Below are positions 31,925 through 41,112 of a stretch of DNA of 64,000 bases, in pieces (position 1 is the stretch's first letter; each line of letters begins with the position of its first letter). A program made the translations under genes and the position numbers. The DNA is from JANMDU01 sp043755865 (GTDB lineage: Bacteria; Pseudomonadota; Gammaproteobacteria; Burkholderiales; Burkholderiaceae_C), in the NCBI GenBank assembly GCA_043755865.1, contig JAYUSD010000194.1, positions 1 to 64,000 of the forward strand, written 5' to 3'. The notes beneath the pieces were generated by a model that saw only the letters and a list, made by a program, of their open reading frames with translations, did no database searches and had not been told where the DNA came from.

Positions 31925-32934
31925 TGGCCACCCTAACTTTGAAAGAGGCTGATGCGCTGGTGCAAGCCGCGCTCATTAAATCGGGAGCGTCTGGCGCGAT
32001 GGCTGCAAGCGTGGCACGCGCGCTCGTGCTTGCTGAATCACAAGGCCAAGCAGGGCATGGCCTGTCGCGAGTCACGCAATACGCCACGCATTTGAAGAAT
32101 GGCCGCGCGGATGGAAATGCTGTTCCAACCGTAGCGCATCGCAAGGGCGCAGCGCTCGTGATCGATGCAAAGCAAGGCCTGGCCTTTCCTGCGTGTGATT
32201 TGGCTGTTGCACAGGGCATCAAAGTTGCGAAAGAACTTGGCGTCTGCTTTGTCGGCGTGAGAAATTCTCATCATGCCGGCGTGATGGTGGATCATCTTCG
32301 CGCGGCATCCAGCGCTGGTCTTGTCGGCTTGGCCTTTGCCAATTCGCCATCGGCTATGCCGGCTGCCGGCGGCAAGCATCCGATTTTCGGCACGAACCCA
32401 ATTGCAGCGATTTTCCCGCGTCGCAATGCGGATCCACTCATGATTGATCTGAGCCTCTCAGAAGTGGCTCGCGGCAAAGTGATGGTGGCTGCCAAAGAAG
32501 GCAAAGCCATTCCGCTTGGCTGGGCGCTGGATATTGAAGGCAATCCAACAACAGACGCGCACGCTGCGCTTAAAGGCTCCATGCTGTCTGTGGGCGCTGC
32601 AAGTTCGAGCAAAGGTGCGATGCTTGCGTTGATCATCGAGCTGCTGGTGACTGCGGTGATCGGCGCGCAATTCGGTTTTGAGGCTTCGAGTTTCTTCGTC
32701 GATGAGGGCAATCAACCCAAAATTGGCCAAGCGTTTTTGTTGATTGATCCAGCGGCTTTGAATGGCAACTCAGACAGCTATTTAGATCGCATAGAAGTGT
32801 TGATCAGTGAAATGCTGCTTGACGACGGTGTACGCCTGGCCGGTGCGCGTCGCCTTGCGCTGGAGCGCAAAGCGCAAACAGAAGGCGTGTCCGTTGCAGA
32901 TGCGTTACTGCAGACGCTGCAAAAATTGGCTTGA
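31924..32934 (+). CDS. comC: Malate/L-lactate dehydrogenase family oxidoreductase, ComC-like
   Basis: A 336-residue type-2 malate/lactate/ureidoglycolate dehydrogenase fold with HGLSRVTQYATHLKNG at the N terminus, VRNSHHAGVMVDHLRAASS (the catalytic His region), GGKHPIFGTNPIAAIFPR, and GWALDIEGNPTTD. ComC reduces sulfopyruvate to (R)-sulfolactate with NADH. It overlaps the SlcC-like gene by 1 base. The pair SlcC plus ComC next to SuyAB is the arrangement of the racemising sulfolactate pathway. Confidence 0.7.
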   Translation: MATLTLKEADALVQAALIKSGASGAMAASVARALVLAESQGQAGHGLSRVTQYATHLKNGRADGNAVPTVAHRKGAALVIDAKQGLAFPACDLAVAQGIKVAKELGVCFVGVRNSHHAGVMVDHLRAASSAGLVGLAFANSPSAMPAAGGKHPIFGTNPIAAIFPRRNADPLMIDLSLSEVARGKVMVAAKEGKAIPLGWALDIEGNPTTDAHAALKGSMLSVGAASSSKGAMLALIIELLVTAVIGAQFGFEASSFFVDEGNQPKIGQAFLLIDPAALNGNSDSYLDRIEVLISEMLLDDGVRLAGARRLALERKAQTEGVSVADALLQTLQKLA

Positions 32935-33028
32935 CATACCTAACTGGCGCATCAATTGCGTGACTTAGTGCATTGATCTCCACCAAGACTTCGGGCATCA
33001 TCGCAGATTACTTTTTTCAGGACACATC

Positions 33029-33994
33029 ATGCAACGCCGTGACATTATTTTGAGTGCAGGCTCAGCAATTGCCCTGCCGCAGTTTGCCTTTGCGCAAGAC
33101 TTTCCTAAGCCCGGCACAAACATCAAATACGTTGTGCCCTTTGCCCCTGGTGGCCTGACCGACATCATGGCCCGCATCGTGGCGCAAAAATTAAACGAAG
33201 CATGGAAAGTGCCGGTGGTGGTGGACAATAAAGCCGGTGGCAACGCGCAAATTGGCGCCGAACTTGTGGCTAAAGGCCCATCAGATGGCTCGCAGCTACT
33301 CGCGATCACGCTCACGCATGCGGCCAATGTCAGCTTGTTCCCGAATGCACCGTACAGTTTCACCAAAGACCTGCGCCCCGTGGCCTTGCTTGCTGGCTCG
33401 CCGATGCTGATCGTTGTGCCTTCAAATAGCCCGATCAATACCTTGCAAGATTTGATCAAAGTCTCCAAAACCAAGCAACTCAACGCTGGCAACAGCGGCA
33501 ATGGCTCACCCCCGCACCTGACCTGCGCTTTGTTCAACGATCTCAACAAATCCAAAATGACGCATGTGCCTTACCGTGGCGGCGCGCTCAGCATGAATGA
33601 TTTGATCGGTGGTCAGCTTGATGTCGTTTTTTCCAATTTTCCAGAGTCGATCGCCAATGTCAAAGGCGGCAAACTCAAAGCACTGGCCATTTGCAGCTTG
33701 CAGCGTAACCCGCTCGTGCCAGATGTGCCCACCGTGCTTGAAGCGGGTATGCCCGGCTTGTTTGTAGAAAACTGGACGGCCGCCATGATTCACGCGAATA
33801 CGCCCGATGCCATTGTCGATAAATATTCGCGCGAGATCATCAAAGCGATGTTTAGCAAAGACGTGGAAGACCGCGCACGCGTGCAAGGCTTCAAAGTCTC
33901 GCCTAAAGGCTCGCAAGATTTTGCTGTTTTCTTGACTACAGAGATCACGCGCTGGGCTCGCTTAATTAAAGCCGCGAAGATCACGGCGGCGTAA
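33029..33994 (+). CDS. Bug/TTT-family solute-binding protein
   Basis: A 321-residue periplasmic protein: signal MQRRDIILSAGSAIALPQFA cut near FAQ, then the Bug signature TNIKYVVPFAPGGLTDIMAR and VVVDNKAGGNAQIGAE. It binds a carboxylate for a tripartite tricarboxylate transporter, but TctA/TctB membrane genes are not adjacent. As last gene of the operon it would catch sulfolactate or a related sulfonate; this is inference from position. Confidence 0.88.
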   Translation: MQRRDIILSAGSAIALPQFAFAQDFPKPGTNIKYVVPFAPGGLTDIMARIVAQKLNEAWKVPVVVDNKAGGNAQIGAELVAKGPSDGSQLLAITLTHAANVSLFPNAPYSFTKDLRPVALLAGSPMLIVVPSNSPINTLQDLIKVSKTKQLNAGNSGNGSPPHLTCALFNDLNKSKMTHVPYRGGALSMNDLIGGQLDVVFSNFPESIANVKGGKLKALAICSLQRNPLVPDVPTVLEAGMPGLFVENWTAAMIHANTPDAIVDKYSREIIKAMFSKDVEDRARVQGFKVSPKGSQDFAVFLTTEITRWARLIKAAKITAA

Positions 33995-34140
33995 CGCGAC
34001 GCGCCCATGCACAACGCGCCAAACCTAACCGTAGTCCGTACACGTGCCCTCTCCTTTCTGAGGAAACACATTCAGCGCAGCGAAGCATAGAATAACGAAA
34101 TGATGCAAATTGTTGCATTCAAATTTTGAAAGATTCTTTG

Positions 34141-34659
34141 ATGTTTTTTTCTACATCGACCACCACTTCTTTGTTAGCCACTTTGTTGGCTGCGATGATG
34201 CTCACAGCCTGCGGAGGCGGCGGCTCGACAACGACTGCTGCGGGTACAGATGCCTCAGACAAATATGTGGGCACTTGGAAACGCTGCAATGTATATCAAG
34301 GCGGCCCTCTCAACGGCTTTTTGGATTACAGCGACAGGCTCGTGATCACGAAAGTAGGCGCTGCGTCATACAACTCAGCAGGAGCCAAGTTTGACCACAC
34401 TGATGCACAGTGCACCTCAGCCGGGACGCCGATCATTGGGGACACGGGTGCAACTGTGTTCACCATCACAGGTACGAAAGCAGTGACGCCGTACACTGTT
34501 GACACGCTAACCTATCCAGTAGGCGCCAGCTTAACGGCCAAGGACATCGCCTACGTTAACCTAGCTGGCCCGACGCTTCAAGTAGGCAGCAGCAGTGGTG
34601 GCGTAGATGCTGCTGGTTACCCCAACGCGCTCGAAGGCAATCGCTTCGTCAAGCTCTAA
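34141..34659 (+). CDS. Lipoprotein of unknown function
   Basis: A 172-residue protein with a lipoprotein signal (LLATLLAAMMLTAC, lipidated Cys followed by GGGGS). The mature part begins near DKYVGTWKRCNVYQGG and is rich in Gly/Thr/Val, probably beta-structured. A TTG at 34126 would add five residues. No named family is recognised. Confidence 0.72.
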   Translation: MFFSTSTTTSLLATLLAAMMLTACGGGGSTTTAAGTDASDKYVGTWKRCNVYQGGPLNGFLDYSDRLVITKVGAASYNSAGAKFDHTDAQCTSAGTPIIGDTGATVFTITGTKAVTPYTVDTLTYPVGASLTAKDIAYVNLAGPTLQVGSSSGGVDAAGYPNALEGNRFVKL

Positions 34660-34723
34660 GCCTTGACTCAACGTCAGAGACTCTGCGTGATGTGCAGGGC
34701 AGTCTACCGATATCATCACAGCT

Positions 34724-35692
34724 ATGTCTGACTTTTTTGCCTGCGTGGGCCATGCTTCGGTTGATCATCATTTTGAGATCGAGGCATTTGCCGCGCATCC
34801 CACCAAAACGCCTGCACATAGCTATGCAAAAATCGTAGGTGGCATGGCCGCCAATGCTTCGATTGGCCTCGCGCGGTTGGGGCTGCCGGTGCATTTGATC
34901 GGGCGCGTGGGCGATGATGAGGCCGGACGGTTTATCCAAAGTTCAGTTAAGAAAATGGGCATCGTGACCCATTTAGAAAGTGTTGCAGATAGCCACACCT
35001 CAGTCTCATCCGTGATCGTAGATGCGCAGGGCGAGCGGCAAATTTTTAGCCACCGAGGCAATGCGCTGGTGAATGCGCATCCGCTGTCTACGCGTTTGCT
35101 CGAAGGCGCCATTGCCGTGCTCACCGATCCGCGCTGGGCCGAGGGCGCGGCGGCGGCGCTCATCTGGGCGCGAGAAAACCGCGTTCTCAGCATGTTGGAT
35201 GCAGATGTTGCGCCACAAGATGAACTGCAGCGCCTCGTGCCGCTGGCAAAGTGGGCTGTGTTTTCTCAACCCGGCTTGGCTTGCTTTGCACCAAACGCGC
35301 GCAGCTTAGGCGCGGGTTTGATTGCAGCGCTCGATTGTGGTGCAAGCCTAGATGTCGCCCTCACCAAAGGTGCTGCGCATGCCATGGTCACCCTCGGAAG
35401 CCAAGGCGTGGCGTGGATGCATGCGAAGGAGCGCATTTTGCACACGCAGGCGAGTTTTGTCGTTAAAGCGCTCGATACCACCGGGGCAGGCGATGTGTTT
35501 CACGCAGCTTTGTGTTTTACCTTGTCGCAATTACAAGCGGATCACAGCGCTGCGCAGGAGCGTCAAGCGATCCGCTTCGCTTGTGCCGCCGCCGCACTCA
35601 AATGTATGCAACGCCAAGGCGCTTTAGGTGCGCCAACGCGCGCCGATGTCTTGCAGTTTTTAGACGAACACACTGCATTCGCTCACAATTGA
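34724..35692 (+). CDS. PfkB-family sugar kinase
   Basis: A 322-residue ribokinase-fold enzyme with the N-terminal VGGMAANASIGLARLG block and the C-terminal signature DTTGAGDVFHAALCFTLS, in which the Asp is the catalytic base. It phosphorylates a sugar or nucleoside; substrate not readable. It lies after the sulfolactate operon, and sulfofructose kinase YihV also belongs to this family, but nothing else of a sulfoglycolysis pathway is seen, so I do not claim that function. Confidence 0.88.
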   Translation: MSDFFACVGHASVDHHFEIEAFAAHPTKTPAHSYAKIVGGMAANASIGLARLGLPVHLIGRVGDDEAGRFIQSSVKKMGIVTHLESVADSHTSVSSVIVDAQGERQIFSHRGNALVNAHPLSTRLLEGAIAVLTDPRWAEGAAAALIWARENRVLSMLDADVAPQDELQRLVPLAKWAVFSQPGLACFAPNARSLGAGLIAALDCGASLDVALTKGAAHAMVTLGSQGVAWMHAKERILHTQASFVVKALDTTGAGDVFHAALCFTLSQLQADHSAAQERQAIRFACAAAALKCMQRQGALGAPTRADVLQFLDEHTAFAHN

Positions 35693-35712
35693 GCACAGTC
35701 ACGCTACATATT

Positions 35713-35745
35713 CAATAGCACTCCGCGTAATATTTACGCCGGCTT
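35713..35745 (-). repeat. Dispersed TAGCCGGC-like element, copy 9 (intergenic)
   Basis: Plus strand reads CAATAGCACTCCGCGTAATA then TTTACGCCGGCTTA, between the pfkB-type gene and the glycine-zipper lipoprotein. Confidence 0.75.
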
Positions 35746-35816
35746 ACTATTACTTTCGGCCACAACATTAAAAACTTTTGTACAGTGCATGTGCTCAACC
35801 ACAACAAGGATCACTG

Positions 35817-36062
35817 ATGACAAATATTCATTTCACGCCACAAAAGCTAGCCCTTGCATTGGCGTGCAGCACCGCACTGCTCGGCGGCTGCTCCACAACA
35901 TCATTTAACAAACAACAGGTTGGAACCGCAGCTGGCGCAGTCGTCGGGGGCATTGTTGGCTCGGCCGTAACAGGCGGCTCCACCGTGGGCACAGTCGCTG
36001 GCGCAGCGGGCGGCGCTTTGGTTGGCAATCAGATTGGTAAGCAGATGGATAAGGTGAAGTAA
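35817..36062 (+). CDS. Glycine-zipper 2TM lipoprotein (OsmB/SlyB-like)
   Basis: An 81-residue protein with a lipoprotein signal (ALACSTALLGGCSTT) and a glycine-zipper segment (GTAAGAVVGGIVGSAVTGGS, then AGAAGGALVGNQIG). Start 35817 has AAGGA 7 bases before it. Proteins of this type sit in the outer membrane and are often stress-induced. Monocistronic. Confidence 0.85.
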   Translation: MTNIHFTPQKLALALACSTALLGGCSTTSFNKQQVGTAAGAVVGGIVGSAVTGGSTVGTVAGAAGGALVGNQIGKQMDKVK

Positions 36063-36273
36063 TGGAGGGTTCTTGCCATCGTGCTTAGCAGGGCGCGCCT
36101 CCATCGAAAAAAAACGCTTGTTTTACGCAAACCCTTACTCGCAAATCGAGGTCGACTTTTATTCCATTCATGAATCAGGCAAAGCTTGCTGAATTGCTTT
36201 TCAGTCGCTTCAGCTCTAACGGAATTGCATAGTTATCATCAGCTAGTGAGATCAGTGAGCGCTTAGCGCCTGT

Positions 36274-38013
36274 TCATAATTTTGACATTTGAACGAGCTC
36301 TCTTTGCATCGCTTGGCGCATCAAAAACTTCTGGGCTTTTCCGGTGACCGTCATCGGAAACCCATCAACAAAACGAAAATGTCTCGGGACTTTGTAATGT
36401 GCGATTTGACCGCGACAAAAATCGCGTAGCGATGACTGATCTAGTGTGCAACCGGGCCTTACTACGATCCATGCACAAATTTCTTCGCCGTATTTCTCGT
36501 CGGGCACACCAAACACCTGCACGTCAGCCACGCTAGGATGTTGATGCAAAAACTCTTCAATTTCTCGCGGATAGATATTTTCACCGCCACGAATCAGCAT
36601 GTCTTTGAGTCGCCCAACAATGCTGCAATAGCCATCTGCATCCAGTGAGCCCAAATCACCCGTTCGCATCCAACCATCGACTACAGCGTCCTGCGTGCGG
36701 TACTTATCGGCCCAGTAACCGTTCATTACAGAATAACCTCGCGTCCAGATTTCACCTGGTTGACCAATCCTTACAACGGCGCCTGCTTCGTCAACCAACT
36801 TAACTTGCAAATGCGGTTGCACTCGACCAACGGTTGCCACTCTGTGTCTGAGGGAGTCGTCAGCTGCGCTTTGGAAAGACACTGGCGAAGTTTCAGTCAT
36901 GCCATAAGCTATCGTAATCTCACGCATATGCATGCGAGAAATTACTTTTTTCATGGTTTCCACGGGGCACGGCGCACCCGCCATGACACCAGTACGCAAA
37001 TGCTTTAAGTCAAACTTTTCAAAATCAACCGCATCTAGCATGGCTATGAACATAGTTGGCACGCCATGAAGCGCTGTACAAGCCTCTTTTTCTATCGCTG
37101 CTAGCGTCGCGGTGGGATCAAAGACTTCCCCAGGAAAAACCATGCAGCTGCCCGATGAACAGCAGGCCAGTACAGCCAGCACCATACCAAAACAGTGATA
37201 AAGCGGGACGGGCACACAGAGCCGATCTTGTGCCGTAAGGCGCATGGCGTTTGCCACAAATCTGGCGTTGTTAACAATATTGAGGTGTGTCAGCGTGGCT
37301 CCTTTAGGTTGGCCTGTAGTACCGCTAGTAAACTGAATATTGATTGGCTCTTTGGCATCAAGCCGTTGGCTCATGTCGCAGGCAAACCGTGCCTGAGCAG
37401 GGCCAGCCATGCGCAGCACGTCATTGAAGTTGTACATACCCGCCTGTTTATGCGCCCCAAATTGGGCAATACAACGCAAGGCAGGCAGCCGTTTTGCGCT
37501 TAATTTTCCGAGCTCTGCATGAACCAGCTCTGGCGCGAGCTCCTCTAACATAGCCAAGTAATCTGTTGACTTCAATCCGGTCGCACAAAACAGTGCTTTG
37601 ACACTCACTTTGTTGAGCACGTACTCCAGTTCAGACGCTCGGTAAGATGGATTGATATTCACTAGAATCGCGCCTATTTGTGCCGTCGCAAACTGTACCA
37701 AGACCCACTCACTGCGATTTGCCGACCAGATGCCAACGCGATCTCCTGCTGCGATACCCAAACACAGTAAGCCTGCAGCCAAACGATTGACTTCGGCCCC
37801 AAATTGCCGCCAACTCCAACGCACTGAATGCTCCAAAAAAACAAAAGCATCCCGCTCACCGTGCTTCTGAACGGTCTGCGACAGTAAGTCGCCGATCGTG
37901 CAATTTAAGAGCGGTGGATAGGAAGCACCGTGCACTTCGGACAATCCATTGCGCGGACGCTGCGCATTGGCCGAGGCAAGACTACCAAAACTAGAAAACG
38001 GATTCGCGTTCAC
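36274..38013 (-). CDS. AMP-dependent acyl-CoA synthetase
   Basis: A 579-residue adenylate-forming enzyme. The phosphate-binding loop is FTSGTTGQPKGATLTH, followed by YGMTETSPVSFQSA and DGWMRTGDLGSLDADGYCSI. The C-terminal lysine motif is MTVTGKAQKFLMRQ. It makes an acyl-CoA from a free acid, ATP and CoA. It is the last gene of the amide operon and overlaps the transporter-amidase gene by 4 bases, so its likely substrate is the acid released by that amidase. The chain length or ring type of the acid cannot be told from sequence. Confidence 0.9.
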   Translation of the reverse strand: MNANPFSSFGSLASANAQRPRNGLSEVHGASYPPLLNCTIGDLLSQTVQKHGERDAFVFLEHSVRWSWRQFGAEVNRLAAGLLCLGIAAGDRVGIWSANRSEWVLVQFATAQIGAILVNINPSYRASELEYVLNKVSVKALFCATGLKSTDYLAMLEELAPELVHAELGKLSAKRLPALRCIAQFGAHKQAGMYNFNDVLRMAGPAQARFACDMSQRLDAKEPINIQFTSGTTGQPKGATLTHLNIVNNARFVANAMRLTAQDRLCVPVPLYHCFGMVLAVLACCSSGSCMVFPGEVFDPTATLAAIEKEACTALHGVPTMFIAMLDAVDFEKFDLKHLRTGVMAGAPCPVETMKKVISRMHMREITIAYGMTETSPVSFQSAADDSLRHRVATVGRVQPHLQVKLVDEAGAVVRIGQPGEIWTRGYSVMNGYWADKYRTQDAVVDGWMRTGDLGSLDADGYCSIVGRLKDMLIRGGENIYPREIEEFLHQHPSVADVQVFGVPDEKYGEEICAWIVVRPGCTLDQSSLRDFCRGQIAHYKVPRHFRFVDGFPMTVTGKAQKFLMRQAMQRELVQMSKL

Positions 38014-40394
38014 ATGGCTCTCCAGTCCCCACGACGTTCAAAGGCGGCGGCTGCGCGATAAATTGTTGACTCGCCCCAGTGTTTGGCAACCAACATCATG
38101 CCAACAGGTAAGCCATGAACCAAGCCACACGGAATGCTCATTGCAGGATGGCCTGAGGCGTTGAAAGGCGCAGTGTTACCTACCATCTCAAAAGCCCTCG
38201 CAATCACCTCCGAAATCGGAGCGTTTGACTTCGGTATTGGCTGGGCTGTCATCGCCACAGTTGGCATAAGCAAAAGATCACAGTTATTGAGCGAATGATC
38301 ATAGGCGAGCCGCAATTGGCGCGATAGGTTTTGTGCCTTCGCATAAAACTTACCTCTATGATTTCGCAAGGCCCATTCGCCAACAAACATCGATATTTTC
38401 AAAGAAGGCGATAGTTCGTCTGCACGTGCCCGCCAGCCCGCATGCTTTTCCATCAGACTGGTGAGGTACATGCCGCGCCAGTTAAAACCCATGCCATTGC
38501 CGTGCATCATCTGCATTTGCAGACCCTCCAGCACAATTGGAGTCCAGATGGCCGTGCCATCAAGATGCATCGGAACACTGATTTCCACAATACGCGCGCC
38601 CGCTTTTGCTAGTTGGTCGGCTGCAGAGCGCACTTTGATTTCGACCGCTGCATCGCTGCCTGCCAACCCGAAACCTTCGCGCAGAACGCCAACTCGCATG
38701 CCCTCCACGCCTTGCTTTAGTGCCTCAGAATAGCGATGAACCTGCGGTGCATATTGACGCGGATCTAAGCCGTCTTCGCCAGCAATCACCTCAAGCAGCA
38801 ATGCATTTGCAGCAACTGTCGATGTAATAGGTCCAAGGTGATCAACTGTTGCTTCTATCGGCATAGCGCCGGTGTAAGGTACCAATCCAAAAGTTGGCTT
38901 CATGCCGTAGCAGCCTGAAAATGCGGCTGGAATTCGTATTGAACCGCCTTGATCACCACCGATAGCCATTTCAACTTCACCCGCACCAACGAGCGCGCCA
39001 CAACCTGACGATGAACCGCCGGCAATATAGCCTTGACGCCAGGGGTTGTGAACGGGACCCGTGGAATTGGTGTGGCTGCCGCCAGACAGGCAGTAGTATT
39101 CGCAATGCGCCTTACCCACAATAGTGCCGCCTGCATCAAGAATTCGACTGGCGACCGTGGCATCAACTTCTGGCACGTAGCCTTCCATCGTTGACGCGCC
39201 GTTCATCATGGGTACGCCTGCCAAAGCAATATTGTCTTTTAATACTATTTTCTTCCCTGTCAGAGCTCCACCCACTTGGCCGGTAATGTCAGTCTTAACG
39301 TACCACGCGTTCATTGCGTTTTCATCAACTGTTGGTCGGCGTCCCGGGGTGCGCGGATACTTCACTGAAGGGAGGAAATCTGGCAACTGATTGAGGCGGT
39401 CATAGGCCAAAAAATTGGCTTCCATCAATGCGAGATACTCGGCGAGATCTGCGTCTGTTGGATGCATGTGGAGCGAATTTGCAATATCACGCAGCTGATC
39501 TAGGTTGGGACGTTGTAGTGGCATAGCGGTCTCTTTGAATGGTACAAGTGCAATTGCATGGGGAGAAATATGATGCGGAGTGTTCACCTTGCTGCCTTTG
39601 CTTACCGAACGACTTGCCAGCGATTCTCTCTGTGACGCGACTGCACCCAAGCCGAGCAGACTCGACAAAATCGCCGGATCTCGCAGTTGCTCAGACGAAA
39701 GCGTTTGCGTTATAGAACCCTTTTCAAGCAAAAGCACACGATCAGCACATTCCAAGATGAAGTTGAGGTTTTGCTCAGCCACAAGCACTGATAAACCATC
39801 ATGGTCGCGCAAAGCTTTGAGCGTCTGGGCGATTTCATCAATGATGTTGGGTTGAATTCCCTCAGTGGGTTCATCAAGGAGTAGAAGCCATGGCGCAGAA
39901 ACCAAGGCTCGCGCCAATGCCAACAATTGTTGTTCTCCGCCTGAAAGGGCACCGCCCGCGCGATCAATTAATCTTTGCAAACGCGGAAAGAGCTGAAGCA
40001 CTCGATCAATAGCAGCGTTTGGTGATTCCTCTCCTTTTTGCCACGCTAATCGTAGGTTCTCACTGACGCTTAACACAGCGATGATGCCCCGACCTTGTGG
40101 GACGTAGGCTATCCCGTTGAGACAACGGGTGTGCGTAGCTATACGCTCCAGATTTTGGCCACGCGCATGCACAGTCCCTGCTTGAACATTGAGCAAGCCC
40201 ATCAAGGTTTTCATTAGCGTGGTTTTACCCATGCCGTTGGCACCGAGCACTCCGACGATCTCGCCCGGCTGAACCGTTAAATTGAGTTGCCGAAGCACCG
40301 TCATCGAACCATAACCTGCACTCAAGTTATGCACTTCAAGCGCTGCAAGTGAATTGCCATTCATGGAGGCGGCCAACGCAACATCGTTACGCAT
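38010..40394 (-). CDS. Fusion of LivF/UrtE-type ABC ATPase with an amidase
   Basis: A continuous 794-codon frame. Residues 1-250 are a complete ABC ATPase (Walker A GANGMGKTTLMKTLMG, signature LSGGEQQLLALARAL, Walker B WLLLLDEPTEGIQPN) of the LivF/UrtE class. Residues 291-794 are a complete amidase-signature hydrolase (catalytic Lys in KKIVLKDNIALAG, GGSSSGCGALVG, GGDQGGSIRIPAAFSGCYGM). Residues 250-290 are a low-complexity link. I see no stop or frameshift between them. An internal ATG at 39524 preceded by AAAGAGA could allow a separate amidase to be made. The start at 40394 overlaps the livG-type gene by 8 bases; GGAAAG precedes it. Confidence 0.88.
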   Translation of the reverse strand: MRNDVALAASMNGNSLAALEVHNLSAGYGSMTVLRQLNLTVQPGEIVGVLGANGMGKTTLMKTLMGLLNVQAGTVHARGQNLERIATHTRCLNGIAYVPQGRGIIAVLSVSENLRLAWQKGEESPNAAIDRVLQLFPRLQRLIDRAGGALSGGEQQLLALARALVSAPWLLLLDEPTEGIQPNIIDEIAQTLKALRDHDGLSVLVAEQNLNFILECADRVLLLEKGSITQTLSSEQLRDPAILSSLLGLGAVASQRESLASRSVSKGSKVNTPHHISPHAIALVPFKETAMPLQRPNLDQLRDIANSLHMHPTDADLAEYLALMEANFLAYDRLNQLPDFLPSVKYPRTPGRRPTVDENAMNAWYVKTDITGQVGGALTGKKIVLKDNIALAGVPMMNGASTMEGYVPEVDATVASRILDAGGTIVGKAHCEYYCLSGGSHTNSTGPVHNPWRQGYIAGGSSSGCGALVGAGEVEMAIGGDQGGSIRIPAAFSGCYGMKPTFGLVPYTGAMPIEATVDHLGPITSTVAANALLLEVIAGEDGLDPRQYAPQVHRYSEALKQGVEGMRVGVLREGFGLAGSDAAVEIKVRSAADQLAKAGARIVEISVPMHLDGTAIWTPIVLEGLQMQMMHGNGMGFNWRGMYLTSLMEKHAGWRARADELSPSLKISMFVGEWALRNHRGKFYAKAQNLSRQLRLAYDHSLNNCDLLLMPTVAMTAQPIPKSNAPISEVIARAFEMVGNTAPFNASGHPAMSIPCGLVHGLPVGMMLVAKHWGESTIYRAAAAFERRGDWRAM

Positions 40395-41112
40395 GATGCT
40401 TTCCCAAATACACATCTCGCACGCGTTCATCAGACAGCACTTGTTCAACCGAACCTTCCACCAGGATTTTCCCTTGATGGAACACAGTTACTGATTGCGC
40501 GATGCTGCGCACAAAGCGCATGTCGTGCTCAACCACGACTACGGTTGCCTGCGATGACAAACCCACCACAAGCTCAGCCATGTGATCCACCTCGGCGTGG
40601 GTCAATCCGCCAGCAGGTTCATCAAGCAGCACCAGCCACGGATTCGGTGCGAGCACCACGCCCAGTTCAACGATTTGGCGCTGCCCATGCGCTAAAAGGC
40701 CTGTCGGCGTTTTGATCATTGCACCCAGACCAAGCAGATCAATCAGCTCACTGACCCTAGTCCCAACGTCTGCTGTGTTGCGACCTGCTAGCGCTTTGGC
40801 TGCAAGCCAAATGTTCTCATACACAGTGAGTGAATTCATCAAGCTAGGGACTTGAGTTTTGACGCCCAAACCACGACGTGCAATCTCATGTTTTTGAAAC
40901 CCAACGACGGATTCACCATTTAGCAAAATATCTCCTTCTGTTGGTACATATTGCCCACTTAAACATTTAAAGAAAGTTGACTTTCCTGCCCCGTTTGGGC
41001 CGATCAGGCAGCGCAGCTCATTGCGTTGCAAACGCATCGATACACCATCGACCGCATTCACGCCGCCAAAACGCATGGCAACGGCAATCGCCTCGACAGC
41101 TATGTCAGCCAC
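40387..41112 (-). CDS. LivG/UrtD-type ABC transporter ATP-binding protein
   Basis: A 241-residue ATPase with Walker A GPNGAGKSTFFKCLSG, a variant signature LLAHGQRQIVELG, and Walker B WLVLLDEPAGGLTHAE. The LAHGQRQ form resembles UrtD of urea transporters rather than LivG of amino-acid transporters. It pairs with the ATPase half of the next gene and the two permeases before it, with 8-base overlaps on both sides. Confidence 0.9.
   Translation of the reverse strand: MADIAVEAIAVAMRFGGVNAVDGVSMRLQRNELRCLIGPNGAGKSTFFKCLSGQYVPTEGDILLNGESVVGFQKHEIARRGLGVKTQVPSLMNSLTVYENIWLAAKALAGRNTADVGTRVSELIDLLGLGAMIKTPTGLLAHGQRQIVELGVVLAPNPWLVLLDEPAGGLTHAEVDHMAELVVGLSSQATVVVVEHDMRFVRSIAQSVTVFHQGKILVEGSVEQVLSDERVRDVYLGKHHA

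Noticed and set aside
34724..35692. The PfkB-family kinase as sulfofructose kinase of a sulfoglycolysis pathway
   Set aside because: No other sulfoglycolysis gene is visible, and the family has many substrates. Proximity to the sulfolactate operon alone is too weak.
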